Counted from the stretch's first letter, positions 16,163 to 25,294 are shown. The stretch is DNA of 35,521 bases from Clostridia bacterium (GCA_017631795.1 JAGBSO010000018.1:1-35521), one strand, 5' to 3'. The notes: generated by a model from the sequence alone, not told the origin. A program made the numbers and translations.

Positions 16163-17050
16163 TTACTCTCCTTTGGTCATCTGTATTTTTGCAATTTTTC
16201 CGTCTTGTGTAAAGTTCATTTTGTCGATTGCAAGGCTTCTGCAATGACGGATTGTTTTTTCAAGTGGTCTGCGATGATAAACGATATAGAACTGACCGTC
16301 AACATCTTCGATATAGCCGTTGTGCCCCGGTGACTTTGCAACGTCATAATCCGAAACAAGGATAGTATCGGCATTTTCGGGCTTGTCGTAAGGTTTATCG
16401 ATCACGGTACTGACAACTCTGTAAGTATCATCACCCCATGCACCTGCCGACCACATAAAATAGTATTTACCGTCACGTCTGAACATACACGGTGCTTCTT
16501 TATAATCTTCAGGTGTGATTTCTTTGAACATACTGCCGTCGGGAAGAGGCTCAAAACCGTTCATTTCTTCATTCATCAGAGCCACGTTACAATGCCCCCA
16601 TCCGCCGTAGAACAGATATATTTTTCCGTCATCATCCTTGAAAAAATGAGCATCAATGGGCTGTGCACCGTTGATGAATTTGCCGATAAGATGTGTTCCG
16701 ATGTGATTTACAAAAGGTCCTTCGGGATTTTCCGAAACGGCAACTTCAAGACCGCCTTCTTCATCATCGCTCTGAATATCGTTGACAGCAAAAATCAGAT
16801 AATAAAGTCCGTTTTTCTCAACAACAGACGGTGCCCAGACTGCCTGCCATGCATAAGGGAAAGTTGACATATCAATAATGTCTTTTATTTCTTTCCATTT
16901 TTCACCGTCTGAACTTACATACAGATCAATATTTTTCTGCTGACTGTATGCCCTTGATTTTGTTGCATAAATATAGTATCTGCCGTTGTAAATCCTTGCT
17001 TCAGGGTCGGCATGATATGTTTTTGCTATATTACTGTTGGGTTTAAGCAT
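16163..17050 (-). CDS. GH43-family glycoside hydrolase
   Basis: This 295-residue five-bladed beta-propeller hydrolase has the three acidic residues of the family: D15 (HADPEARIYNGRYYIYAT region, general base), D133 (GAQPIDAHFF, pKa modulator) and E185 (YKEAPCMF, general acid). Known GH43 activities include beta-xylosidase, arabinofuranosidase and galactanase; this sequence does not distinguish them. There is no signal peptide, so it is cytoplasmic, and no accessory domain. It is the first gene of the operon, with a promoter at 17081-17109 and GAGGTG before the ATG. With the GH20 gene at the operon end it suggests breakdown of mixed oligosaccharides. Confidence 0.9.
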   Translation of the reverse strand: MLKPNSNIAKTYHADPEARIYNGRYYIYATKSRAYSQQKNIDLYVSSDGEKWKEIKDIIDMSTFPYAWQAVWAPSVVEKNGLYYLIFAVNDIQSDDEEGGLEVAVSENPEGPFVNHIGTHLIGKFINGAQPIDAHFFKDDDGKIYLFYGGWGHCNVALMNEEMNGFEPLPDGSMFKEITPEDYKEAPCMFRRDGKYYFMWSAGAWGDDTYRVVSTVIDKPYDKPENADTILVSDYDVAKSPGHNGYIEDVDGQFYIVYHRRPLEKTIRHCRSLAIDKMNFTQDGKIAKIQMTKGE

Positions 17051-17080
17051 AACAACACCTCGTAATTCTCTGTATAAAAA

Positions 17081-17109
17081 ATGATATCACAAAAACAGAA
17101 AAATGTAAA
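17081..17109 (-). promoter_or_regulatory. Promoter of the GH43-to-GH20 operon
   Basis: On the minus strand TTTACA (17104-17109), 17 nt, TATCAT (17081-17086), about 30 nt before the GH43 start codon. Confidence 0.55.
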
Positions 17110-17113
17110 GCAC

Positions 17114-17141
17114 AAAGGAGCAGACCGAAATCTGCTCCTTT
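17114..17141. other. Perfect 11-bp hairpin upstream of the GH43 operon
   Basis: AAAGGAGCAGA (17114-17124) and TCTGCTCCTTT (17131-17141) are exact inverse complements around CCGAAA. It lacks a proper T tract on either strand. It sits just upstream of the GH43 promoter, so it could be an operator or a decayed terminator. The rest of 17051-17295 holds only this, the promoter and the terminator below. Confidence 0.5.
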
Positions 17142-17232
17142 CATGTATTCAGAATTGCAATTCCGTTAATATATTCGTTCGGAAAACCGGGAATCTGCCG
17201 TAAAGACAGAAAATCTTACAACAAATATTATA

Positions 17233-17273
17233 ACACAAAAAAACGGAGCAGTTCCTTTCAGGAATCACTCCGT
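17233..17273 (-). terminator. Terminator of operon 2 (UbiA end)
   Basis: On the minus strand ACGGAG...AGGAA/CTCCGT forms a stem with a 3x3 internal loop, followed by seven T. It lies 23 nt beyond the UbiA-family stop codon at 17296. Confidence 0.75.
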
Positions 17274-17295
17274 GTTTATGATTTTTATCGAATTT

Positions 17296-18168
17296 TTATT
17301 TCATCAGATAAATTATCCCTATCACAGACAAGCCATACAATGAAATAAGTCCAAGCAGGAATTTGTTGCCGAAAAGCACGTCAACAGGATCATCAGCTTT
17401 GCTTTTTTCAACAGCAAAACTGTATGTCATGCAAATAAGAATCACAACAGGCACTGTCCATACAATGGCGTTGCTGCCAAAGAACTCCACCGTCACAGAG
17501 TCAACACTCCAGAGCGAATAAAAAACAATCGTCAGTGCAGAACAGATATACATGTTTTTATCAAGGAAATTATAGCTGTAATATTTAAGTACAGAACGTG
17601 TTTCATTCTCATCCTGAAGCACCAGCTCATTGCGTCTTTTTCCGAGAACAAGATAAAATGAAACTGCGATAACAGTCAGATAAAGCCAGTTTGAAACAGG
17701 TCTGTCTGCTATTGCCGAGCCATAGAAGACCCTGAGAAGAAAACCTGATGCCAGAATTGCAATATCAAGAATCGGAACCTGTTTCAGTTTTACGCTGTAC
17801 AGAATATTCTGAATCAGATACACCGCAAGCATCAGCCATGCAAACAGGTTTATTCCGCAGGCAAAATAATTTGCGGCAGCACAAATTACAAGCAGTACAA
17901 AAAACATTATAACCGCTGTCCGTTTTGTCACAGTGCCGTTTGCCAGAGGTCGGTTGCATTTTACGGGATGTTTTTTGTCATTTTCGGCATCGCACAAATC
18001 ATTGAATATATAGACGGCAGAAGAAACAGCACAAAAAGACACTAACCCGAACAGCATATCCGTCAGCACTGCAACGTCAAGCAGTTGTTTTCCGAATATC
18101 ACCGGGAGAAAGATCAGAATATTTTTTATGTAATGTTTCAGCCTGAGAAGTCTTATATATTTTTTCAT
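17296..18168 (-). CDS. UbiA-family, decaprenyl-phosphate phosphoribosyltransferase-like
   Basis: This 290-residue integral membrane prenyltransferase has about eight or nine helices. The first Asp-rich motif NDLCDAENDKKHPVKCNRPLA (starting N56) and the second region LDIAILASGFLLRVFYG resemble the group that couples polyprenyl phosphate to PRPP (DPPR synthase, UbiA of mycobacterial arabinan biosynthesis) more than quinone or heme UbiA enzymes. The N-terminus RLLRLKHYIKNILIFLPVIF is also typical of that group. If correct, it makes a polyprenyl-phosphate-linked pentose for an extracytoplasmic glycan. It is the last gene of operon 2, after the SDR and a GT-C-like protein. The DprE1-type flavoprotein and the DPPR phosphatase are not in this window, so the pathway is incomplete here. 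Confidence 0.8.
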   Translation of the reverse strand: MKKYIRLLRLKHYIKNILIFLPVIFGKQLLDVAVLTDMLFGLVSFCAVSSAVYIFNDLCDAENDKKHPVKCNRPLANGTVTKRTAVIMFFVLLVICAAANYFACGINLFAWLMLAVYLIQNILYSVKLKQVPILDIAILASGFLLRVFYGSAIADRPVSNWLYLTVIAVSFYLVLGKRRNELVLQDENETRSVLKYYSYNFLDKNMYICSALTIVFYSLWSVDSVTVEFFGSNAIVWTVPVVILICMTYSFAVEKSKADDPVDVLFGNKFLLGLISLYGLSVIGIIYLMK

Positions 18169-18201
18169 CCTGCTGTTATTCCTTTTGATTTATTAAAATT
18201 A

Positions 18202-19074
18202 TTACATATATTTCCGCAAGTTATCTGCAAAGTCATCCTGATAAGATTCATACGGATTTTCTTCACCGTGATCACAGCACAGATCCTCACACATATGCGA
18301 AATCTGTTCAGGCTGAATCGGAAAATGAAGTTTATGACGGTAAAAAAATTCTGAAATCACGGCAATGGGAGCAATCGGCAGATGCAGCAACACCGCACGG
18401 GTATTGTTTGCCGAAATCAGCGCCTTTACCATCTCATTGTATGTCATTTTTGTTTTTCCGTAGAGATTGCACACACATTTTTCATCTGCAAGGAAAATGT
18501 GTTCAATTATCACTCTGCAGACTTCATCGATATAGACAGGCTGTTCGTATGCATTTCCGTTTCCCAATACGGGAACTGCATGAAAAAGCTTTGCAGAACT
18601 GACGATTTTATCGAAGCTTTCGCATCCCTTTCCGTAAACCAGGGAACAACGGATAACGGAATAATCAAGTCCTGAATTCCTGATGTGTTCTTCTGCAGAA
18701 AGTTTGCTGAGTGCATATGTATATTTTTTTGCCAGATTCACATTGATTGAACTGAGAAAAACAATCCGTGAAATATTGCTTTTTTTGCAGAATTCAACAA
18801 CCTGTGCAGTTCCGTCGGAATTGACACGGAAAACATCATCATCGTCTGCGGTTACAGAATTTGTAACCGCCGCAAGATGTATGCACACATCAGCATCAAC
18901 AGGAGGAATCACGCCAAGGTCCTCAAGAGCTCCGTTTATAACCGTAAAACGTGACGGCAGACCGACATTTTTACGGCAAAGGCAATATACTTTTTCAAAA
19001 CGGCTGTCAGCATTTATATGTTCAAGCAATTGTCTGCCGACAAATCCGCTTGCGCCGGTAATAAAAACATTCAT
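18202..19074 (-). CDS. NAD-dependent epimerase/dehydratase (extended SDR)
   Basis: This 290-residue Rossmann-fold protein has the NAD(P)-binding GASGFVG (7-13), IHLAAVT, and the catalytic pair Y120/K124 (YALSK) with S108/S109. It belongs to the extended SDRs acting on nucleotide or lipid-linked sugars, with some likeness to the NDUFA9-type atypical group. It is not an obvious DprE2, which is a classical SDR. AAGGTGAT precedes the ATG, which lies 9 bp after the preceding gene. Position next to the UbiA-family gene suggests it modifies a lipid- or nucleotide-linked sugar, but the substrate is unknown. The C-terminal HMCEDLCCDHGE stretch is unusually Cys/His rich. Confidence 0.85.
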   Translation of the reverse strand: MNVFITGASGFVGRQLLEHINADSRFEKVYCLCRKNVGLPSRFTVINGALEDLGVIPPVDADVCIHLAAVTNSVTADDDDVFRVNSDGTAQVVEFCKKSNISRIVFLSSINVNLAKKYTYALSKLSAEEHIRNSGLDYSVIRCSLVYGKGCESFDKIVSSAKLFHAVPVLGNGNAYEQPVYIDEVCRVIIEHIFLADEKCVCNLYGKTKMTYNEMVKALISANNTRAVLLHLPIAPIAVISEFFYRHKLHFPIQPEQISHMCEDLCCDHGEENPYESYQDDFADNLRKYM

Positions 19075-19083
19075 ATTATCACC

Positions 19084-20256
19084 TTAAGAAAAGAACGGTT
19101 TTATCACGAATGATGCAACCATATTGTAAACAATAAAAATCAGCATGAATATGTTTATCGGAAGTCTGTTCAGTTTACCGAAACAACCGGTCAGAGTGGT
19201 ATCGTTCTTTTTTATCATAACAAAAAGAATCAGAAACTCTGAAAGTATCGCAGCTGTCTGCCAGCGCGGTGCTTCAATAATAAGAAAGATAAGCGCTATA
19301 CTTACAGCAGTTGTCAGCAGAAAAAAGAAACCGGGAATCATTTGATTCTTTTTATTCTTTATGGTATAATAACACCAGAGCGCGGCAAAAAACAGCATGA
19401 CAGGCAGAAAGAAAAGAACAAAATTCTTTATGAATTCAGAATTGATGATGCTGTCTTTGAAACCGCCGAGCATTCCCATCACATCTTCATCAAAGTAATA
19501 TGAATCTATGTATGGCTTGTTTTCAACCTGTGTACCCAGTCGTTTTTCCATATATGCATAAAGTTCGTCACGACTCATTTTTATGGTGCTGTTTGCGAAA
19601 AATCCGCAATAGACTGCACTGACAAATGAAGAAACAAGCGTTATTGCTGCAGATACAATACGCCCCTTTTTCTTTTCGCTTGTGATTATGCAGTAAACCT
19701 GCACTGCAAGGACTGCAGGGAAATATGAAAACACAAATGCATAATGAGTAAAAACCGCCATAACACAAAGTACAGGGCAAAGCCAATGCATTTTCTCAGA
19801 AGCTGACAAGAATGCACATAATACAGCAAAAAGGCACAGGTATATATCATATGTCCCGACCCAGTTTGCATACTGAAGCAATGAATAAGGGCAGACAATA
19901 AATAATATTGCAACCATAAACAGAAAATCATTATTCTCTCTGACTGCTCTTTTTACTGTATAAAGTCCCAGTGCAAAAAATGATAATATCGTTACGGCAT
20001 ATACAGATATATTCATTATAAAAATCTGCTGATATGTTATATGAGGTGTCAGCAGAGTCAGAATTGACCCGATGAATGTGCGTGAGCCTATATAAAAATT
20101 AAAATCAAGCAGATAAAGTGTCGCCGCAGGCAAAGCAAGCTGTGTTGAAACTTCTGTTACCATCTGAATTGCTCTGACCACAAAGAAAATCAGAGCAGCC
20201 GCAAGCAATACAGGTCTTATCAGTCTGCCCGTATCTTTTTTTATTGATTCATTCAA
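19084..20256 (-). CDS. Polytopic membrane protein, GT-C-like
   Basis: This protein of about 390 residues has roughly nine to eleven transmembrane helices and no close family I can name. DFNFYIGSRTFIGSILT in the first outer loop, then ANWVGTYDIYLCLF, resemble the acidic-loop layout of GT-C glycosyltransferases that use polyprenyl-phosphate sugars. A related pattern (YDHGFVARGLVGEVL) occurs in the protein at 33411-34655. The start is taken as TTG at 20256, because GAGGTGAGG stands 3 nt upstream; an ATG at 20277 adds seven residues but has no ribosome site. It is the first gene of operon 2. A flippase or polymerase role is an alternative. Confidence 0.7.
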   Translation of the reverse strand: MNESIKKDTGRLIRPVLLAAALIFFVVRAIQMVTEVSTQLALPAATLYLLDFNFYIGSRTFIGSILTLLTPHITYQQIFIMNISVYAVTILSFFALGLYTVKRAVRENNDFLFMVAILFIVCPYSLLQYANWVGTYDIYLCLFAVLCAFLSASEKMHWLCPVLCVMAVFTHYAFVFSYFPAVLAVQVYCIITSEKKKGRIVSAAITLVSSFVSAVYCGFFANSTIKMSRDELYAYMEKRLGTQVENKPYIDSYYFDEDVMGMLGGFKDSIINSEFIKNFVLFFLPVMLFFAALWCYYTIKNKKNQMIPGFFFLLTTAVSIALIFLIIEAPRWQTAAILSEFLILFVMIKKNDTTLTGCFGKLNRLPINIFMLIFIVYNMVASFVIKPFFS

Positions 20257-20316
20257 ATACCTCACCTCATATTCCATTTTTCATTTTCAGTATTCTTTTT
20301 TCAGCATTCTTTTTTA

Positions 20317-20345
20317 ATATTATCATAAAGAATTATAGTAGTCAA
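20317..20345 (-). promoter_or_regulatory. Promoter of operon 2
   Basis: On the minus strand TTGACT (20340-20345), 17 nt, TAATAT (20317-20322). It lies in the 98-bp gap before the divergent radical SAM gene, whose own promoter must overlap this stretch but is not clear. Confidence 0.6.
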
Positions 20346-20354
20346 GGAGGCAAT

Positions 20355-21401
20355 ATGGATTCTGAATATTCAAAAACGGCAAAAACATCAGCAATTTTAT
20401 CTGTTCTGAGCTGTGCAAAAAATATTCTTCTTAAAAAACCGATACTTGCCATTTACGACACAACCAGGCTCTGCAATCAGCGTTGCCCGATGTGTAATAT
20501 ACACAAAGAAAGATCGGAACAGATGTCTGCCGAAGAAATAGAAAAAATTGCAACAGACCTGAAACGTTTCGGTGTTCGCTATGTTTTCATTCAGGGTGGT
20601 GAACCACTGATAAGAAAAGATATTGTCGGGATTGTCGATATCTTTATCAGACATTCCATCAAGCCCACTGTCATCACAAACGGTGTTCTTCTCACACGTG
20701 AAACAGCTCTGAAACTGGCAGAAAGACGATGCAATCTTTCAATCAGTATTGATTCGCTTATTGATGAAAAGTATGCTCTTTTAAGAGGATCCGATGATTT
20801 GCAGAAAGTGCTGAAAAACATTGAAAACATCTGTGATATAACAGACAGACAGGGAAACTGGGCAATCACATCCACAATCACAAAGCAATCATCTTCTGAG
20901 GATATAAAAAATATATATGAATACGCAAAACAGAAAGGTTTTATGTTTGCAATAAGACCGTATATTGCAGTTACGGGTGTTGCGGGAAAACGTGACGAAA
21001 CCCTGACTTATTCACAGGAAGATGTGCTTGAAATTTTTGAACATTTTCTGAAAATTGCAAAACGTGAAAACTACCTTGCATACCTTGTTTACCGTGAACA
21101 CATAAAATACATAAAAGGCGAACCTATGCCTTCATGCGATGCGATGAAATATTCATTTCTTCTGAAAGAAAACGGAGATTTTGCACCTTGTATTGAAATG
21201 CCTGATAAAAAATTCACACTTGAAAATTTTTCGTCAGACAAACGAAAATACAAAGAACTGTTCAGAAAATGCAATCACGAACATCCCTGTTTTTACAATG
21301 ATGCAAGAGAAATCGGTATTCTTTACCGCAACATACCCCGTCTGATTCTGAATGCTCCGAAAATCATCGGTCAGATGATCAGATTCAAAAGCTTTTTTTA
21401 A
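20355..21401 (+). CDS. Radical SAM protein, MoaA/SPASM-like
   Basis: The 348-residue enzyme has the 4Fe-4S motif CNQRCPMC (C40, C44, C47) and the SAM-binding GGEP (81-84) in RYVFIQGGEPLIRKD. A C-terminal Cys-containing region (PSCDAMKYSF, DFAPCIEM, RKCNHEHPCFYN) may hold an auxiliary cluster, as in SPASM/twitch proteins. AAGGAGG lies 4 nt before the ATG at 20355; a reading from 20244 would run across the operon 2 promoter. There is no B12 domain, unlike the four enzymes next to it. It lies between the two glycan-type operons and converges on operon 1. Peptide, sugar or cofactor substrates are all possible. Confidence 0.85.
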   Translation: MDSEYSKTAKTSAILSVLSCAKNILLKKPILAIYDTTRLCNQRCPMCNIHKERSEQMSAEEIEKIATDLKRFGVRYVFIQGGEPLIRKDIVGIVDIFIRHSIKPTVITNGVLLTRETALKLAERRCNLSISIDSLIDEKYALLRGSDDLQKVLKNIENICDITDRQGNWAITSTITKQSSSEDIKNIYEYAKQKGFMFAIRPYIAVTGVAGKRDETLTYSQEDVLEIFEHFLKIAKRENYLAYLVYREHIKYIKGEPMPSCDAMKYSFLLKENGDFAPCIEMPDKKFTLENFSSDKRKYKELFRKCNHEHPCFYNDAREIGILYRNIPRLILNAPKIIGQMIRFKSFF

Positions 21402-21410
21402 TCATACCAA

Positions 21411-21460
21411 AAAAAAACGCAACAGAGTGCATTCACTGATGAATACACTCTGTTTTTTTT
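21411..21460. terminator. Bidirectional terminator between convergent radical SAM genes
   Basis: AACAGAGTG (21421-21429) pairs with CACTCTGTT (21446-21454), extended by ATTC/GAAT, and is flanked by a run of nine A on the left and eight T on the right. The TGA of the minus-strand gene (21433-21435) falls inside the hairpin. It ends both the gene at 20355 and operon 1. Confidence 0.9.
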
Positions 21461-23346
21461 ATAGTTTTTCCGTTTCTTTTTCCGAACCATACAGTCTCAC
21501 GGGCATAATCTTCCCATGAATCGTAATGTTTGCCGATAAATATATTCTGTGTGGTTTTTTCTTTCGGAACAATATATGACTTATCAAAAATATGGTCAAA
21601 ATAATCTGCCCAGTCATATCGGGTAGTAAGCATTTTCTGTGTATCTGACGGCAGGGCAACAGATTCCTTCTGAAAACTGAAAAGATCGTCAAGCAGTGCT
21701 GCGTCTGCAGAATATCTGCTGAGATATTCTCTGATTTCAGAATAAAAATCATCAATACCCATGACAGACAAAATAAACAGTCCTTCCTGAAAATCCCAGT
21801 ATATGTTACCGATTCTGTCATCCGAAAAACACAGATTTCCTTTTCCGTCAAGGAAAGAATCTATACTTGAGCATACTGTATCAAGTGTTTTCTTCACAAA
21901 AACACTTTCCTGCTCAATCCATGAATAAAGTCCTGTATAAAAATCATGATATGAAACATTCTTTGCTTTTCGCAGATATACAGCAAAAAAGCGGAGCAAT
22001 CCAAGGCTGTGAAAACTCTGCACACAGGTTGATATGCGCAAAGCATTTCTCCAGTCCTGCATACTCATTGAGCTTGTTTCAACAACAAGCTCAGAACGTG
22101 AACTGTAAGTCATATCCTCGTCAATACGGCTGTGATTCTGACACAGATAGGATTTTATTGTTTTTATTTTATATTGTTTTACAAAACTTTCGGAATACAT
22201 CTTTGTATTCGGCAGGAATTCACAACGGTTGATGTTTATGGAATAGTGCTGTCCTGCTTCGATAACATCAAACAATCCTTTGCAGAAACTATCATAAGTT
22301 TCACCGGGAAGTCCGAGAATGATATCGGTATATGTGTACATTCCGTTTCTGCGGTATTTTTCAAGCTGATCAGCAAAATTTTCGGCAGACATATTTTTTC
22401 TGCCTATAATTTCAAGAACAGTCGGAGACATGCTCTGCACAGCAACAGATATACCTCTGTTGAGACCTGCTTCATCAAGTTTGCTGTTTATACGGAATGT
22501 CAGATCATCTTTGTTTTTTGCGGCAGTTGTTTCAAATTTCTGGGGATAGCCGTATTCTTTTTTCAGGCTGACAACATATTCTGCAATTTCTTCATCTCTG
22601 TCAAGAATACCGAAATTTGAATCGGCACAGATGCAGAAAGCAATCCTGTTTTTTGCCATCCATAAAAGATCGTCTTTTATTCTTTCCATAGAAAAACGTC
22701 TGAAGCTGTCTTCACTGCCTGCCCAGCAACAATAAATACATCCGTAGGGGCAGCCTCTGTTTGTTTCAAGCACAGCATCAAACTGAATATTCTTATACTT
22801 CTCATCATTGACTATACTGTCAAACAAACCCATTGCATACGGACTGGGAAATTCATCCACAGAAACATGTCTGCTTTTTTCTGTCTGCACAGGTACACCG
22901 TTTTCCCTGTATGAAATACAGGAAACACCGCCAAGCGAATCATTCCCTGAAAGTGCAGACAATATTGCATAAAAAGTATATTCACCTTCACCGTGCATCA
23001 GGATATCAATAAACGGATATTTTTCCAGAAGCTCAGTATCATCAGGCACCTGAGGACCGCCAAAAGCAATCACACAATCTTTCCATTTCTTTTTTATCGC
23101 CTCAGCAAGGGCAAGATTGTATTCGATATTCCACATATAGCTTGAAAAACCGACAATATACGGTGCTTCCATTTCTGCAAGCACATCAGCAACCGGTTTT
23201 TTTGTGAAAATAAAATCACACAGGTGATATTCTTTTTTTATTTCTTCACGGCTGAATGAAAATGCCGCAATTGTGCCTGTTGAATACGGAAGAAACAAAG
23301 ATTCGGAAAGGGCATTATTGGGCTGTATGAGATATACATTTTTCAT
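21433..23346 (-). CDS. B12-type radical SAM enzyme, paralog A
   Basis: The 637-residue protein has an N-terminal cobalamin-binding-like Rossmann domain (MKNVYLIQPN, VGFSSYMWN, FGGPQVP, HGEGE at 119-123) and a radical SAM core with CPYGCIYC (C199, C203, C206) after ETNRG. The LGLPGET motif follows, and a long C-terminal region ends in YARETVWFGKRNGKTI. The Rossmann domain lacks a DxHxxG cobalamin-ligand motif, as do many class B methyltransferases. The C206 to C207 doublet (YCC) differs from the CDW of the other three paralogs. GAGGAAAG precedes the ATG, 17 bp after paralog B. It is the last gene of operon 1. Methyl transfer to an unactivated carbon is the most common activity of the class; the substrate is unknown. 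Confidence 0.85.
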   Translation of the reverse strand: MKNVYLIQPNNALSESLFLPYSTGTIAAFSFSREEIKKEYHLCDFIFTKKPVADVLAEMEAPYIVGFSSYMWNIEYNLALAEAIKKKWKDCVIAFGGPQVPDDTELLEKYPFIDILMHGEGEYTFYAILSALSGNDSLGGVSCISYRENGVPVQTEKSRHVSVDEFPSPYAMGLFDSIVNDEKYKNIQFDAVLETNRGCPYGCIYCCWAGSEDSFRRFSMERIKDDLLWMAKNRIAFCICADSNFGILDRDEEIAEYVVSLKKEYGYPQKFETTAAKNKDDLTFRINSKLDEAGLNRGISVAVQSMSPTVLEIIGRKNMSAENFADQLEKYRRNGMYTYTDIILGLPGETYDSFCKGLFDVIEAGQHYSININRCEFLPNTKMYSESFVKQYKIKTIKSYLCQNHSRIDEDMTYSSRSELVVETSSMSMQDWRNALRISTCVQSFHSLGLLRFFAVYLRKAKNVSYHDFYTGLYSWIEQESVFVKKTLDTVCSSIDSFLDGKGNLCFSDDRIGNIYWDFQEGLFILSVMGIDDFYSEIREYLSRYSADAALLDDLFSFQKESVALPSDTQKMLTTRYDWADYFDHIFDKSYIVPKEKTTQNIFIGKHYDSWEDYARETVWFGKRNGKTIKKTECIHQ

Positions 23347-23363
23347 TTATGCTTTCCTCGTCT

Positions 23364-25268
23364 TTATACAGATTCAACGGTACAGATAGTTTTTTTGTTT
23401 CGTCTTCCGTACCAGATTATCTTCCGAGCATAATTTTTCCAGTCATCTGGCACATCATCTGCAAAAAATCTCAATGATACATTCTTTCTGACAAGCTCTG
23501 CATCACGGTTTGCAAGAATATTAAAAAAATAGGATTTCCAGTCATAATGATATTCAGCCGAAATATTATTACTGAAAGGAGTTACGATAAGATTTTTCTG
23601 ATAAGACATCAATTCATCCATCACGGATTTTTCAATGCCGAATTCAAGCAGAAACTCTCCTGCTTCCTTGTAAAAATCATCAAGCTTATAAATATAGTCA
23701 AGGAGCATTGCTTCTTCATACGGCCATGTTATATCGCCGAATTCACGGTTGATATATGACAGGTCAACAGCCCCTTCTGCAGTGGACTCAATGCACTTGC
23801 TGATTCTGCGTATTGTGTCACCTATAACTCCGTCATGGTCAGAAAAATATCTGATAAACGATTCATAAAAATTATAATACGGCACATTCATTGCATTATG
23901 CAGATAAATTGCAAAGCACTGCAACAGTCCGTGACAATGCACACTCTGGATACAAGCTGAAAAAACAGTAGCTTTTACAAGGTCTTCTGCGGACATTGTT
24001 GATGTTTCAACAATATATTCCAATCCGCCTGCAAAAACTGCATTTGGAATCGCACAATGATTTATATTTAATTTGTTGACAGCAGTTTTTATGCCGAATT
24101 TCTCCATGTAGTCCTTGTTTGCCAATGTGGAATTGGGATAAACTTCACATCTGAAAACATTTATGGAGTCATGCTGTCCACGTTCAAGCAATTCACAGAT
24201 GCCCTCTGAAAAGCTCTCCAGTGTTTCACCGGGAAGTCCTAAAATCAGTTCGGTATATGTGGGTATTCCTGCCTTATGATAAAGCTCAAGCTGGTCGGAC
24301 AATTTGTCCTTATTCATATTTTTACGGGAAATGTTACGAAGCACTTCCTCGGACATGCTCTGAAAAGCAAGAGAAACGCCCTTGCTCATTCCCACATCGT
24401 TCAGAAGCTTATTGATTCTGAAAATTCTGTCTGTTTTATCCTTTGCAAAACACGCACCGAATTTGTCGGGATAACCGTTTTTCTCTTTCATTGAAACTGC
24501 AAACCGTGCAATTTCTTCATCTCTTTCGAACAGGCCGAAATTGGAATCAACGCACATACAATATGCTATTTTGTGCTCAGAAATCCATTCAAGATCCTTT
24601 TTCACTCTGTCAATGTCAAACATACGCATGGGCAGGTCGTAATCGCACCAGTCGCAGAATGAGCAATGATAGGGACATCCGCGGTTTGTTTCAAGCTGTG
24701 CATTGAATTCAAGTCCCTCAGGCACATTGCAGAGTTTGTCAAAAACACCTGTAAGATAAGGTGACGGATATGTCTTTACGCCTTCACTCTTATCTTCACC
24801 ACGTACAATATTGCCGTCTTTGTCACGGAATGCGATATTCGGAATACCCGCAAGTGATTCATTTTTATCAAGATTGCGGAGAATTCTTTCAAAAGGAATT
24901 TCACCTTCACCGAATATAAGCACGTCAATAAAAGGATAATCTTCAAGATATGAAGAATCCCTTGCAATCTGATGACCGCCGAAAATTATAGTGCAGTCAG
25001 GATATTTTTCTTTTATTTTTTCAGCCTGTTCAAGATTATATTTATAATTCCAGAAGTAATTCGAAAATCCCACAACAGAAGGATTCTGAACAACAGTCAT
25101 TACTTCTTCTGATGAATCTTCTTTGAATATAATCCCCGCAAGCTCATATTTACTGCTTATTTCTTCAAACTGCATTGCATGTGCAGCAAGAACACCTACT
25201 GCATAAGGGAAATACACAGAATTTCCGAGCATTGTATTAGGTTGAATGAAATATATATTTTTTTTCAT
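23364..25268 (-). CDS. B12-type radical SAM enzyme, paralog B
   Basis: This 634-residue protein is laid out like paralogs A, C and D. It has FIQPN at the N-terminus, VGFSNYFWNYKYN, FGGHQIA, FGEGE (119-123), ETNRGCPYHCSFC with C198, C202 and C205, then CDWCDY with an extra Cys, and LGLPGET. The C-terminal YARKIIWYGRRNKKTI block matches its paralogs. The start at 25268 is preferred because GGTGA lies 5 nt upstream and because all four paralogs then begin MK(K/N); an ATG at 25280 lacks a ribosome site. Only 26 bp separate it from paralog C, with no room for a precursor peptide gene. Confidence 0.85.
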   Translation of the reverse strand: MKKNIYFIQPNTMLGNSVYFPYAVGVLAAHAMQFEEISSKYELAGIIFKEDSSEEVMTVVQNPSVVGFSNYFWNYKYNLEQAEKIKEKYPDCTIIFGGHQIARDSSYLEDYPFIDVLIFGEGEIPFERILRNLDKNESLAGIPNIAFRDKDGNIVRGEDKSEGVKTYPSPYLTGVFDKLCNVPEGLEFNAQLETNRGCPYHCSFCDWCDYDLPMRMFDIDRVKKDLEWISEHKIAYCMCVDSNFGLFERDEEIARFAVSMKEKNGYPDKFGACFAKDKTDRIFRINKLLNDVGMSKGVSLAFQSMSEEVLRNISRKNMNKDKLSDQLELYHKAGIPTYTELILGLPGETLESFSEGICELLERGQHDSINVFRCEVYPNSTLANKDYMEKFGIKTAVNKLNINHCAIPNAVFAGGLEYIVETSTMSAEDLVKATVFSACIQSVHCHGLLQCFAIYLHNAMNVPYYNFYESFIRYFSDHDGVIGDTIRRISKCIESTAEGAVDLSYINREFGDITWPYEEAMLLDYIYKLDDFYKEAGEFLLEFGIEKSVMDELMSYQKNLIVTPFSNNISAEYHYDWKSYFFNILANRDAELVRKNVSLRFFADDVPDDWKNYARKIIWYGRRNKKTICTVESV

Positions 25269-25294
25269 ACACTTCACCATTCATTCTGATGATT

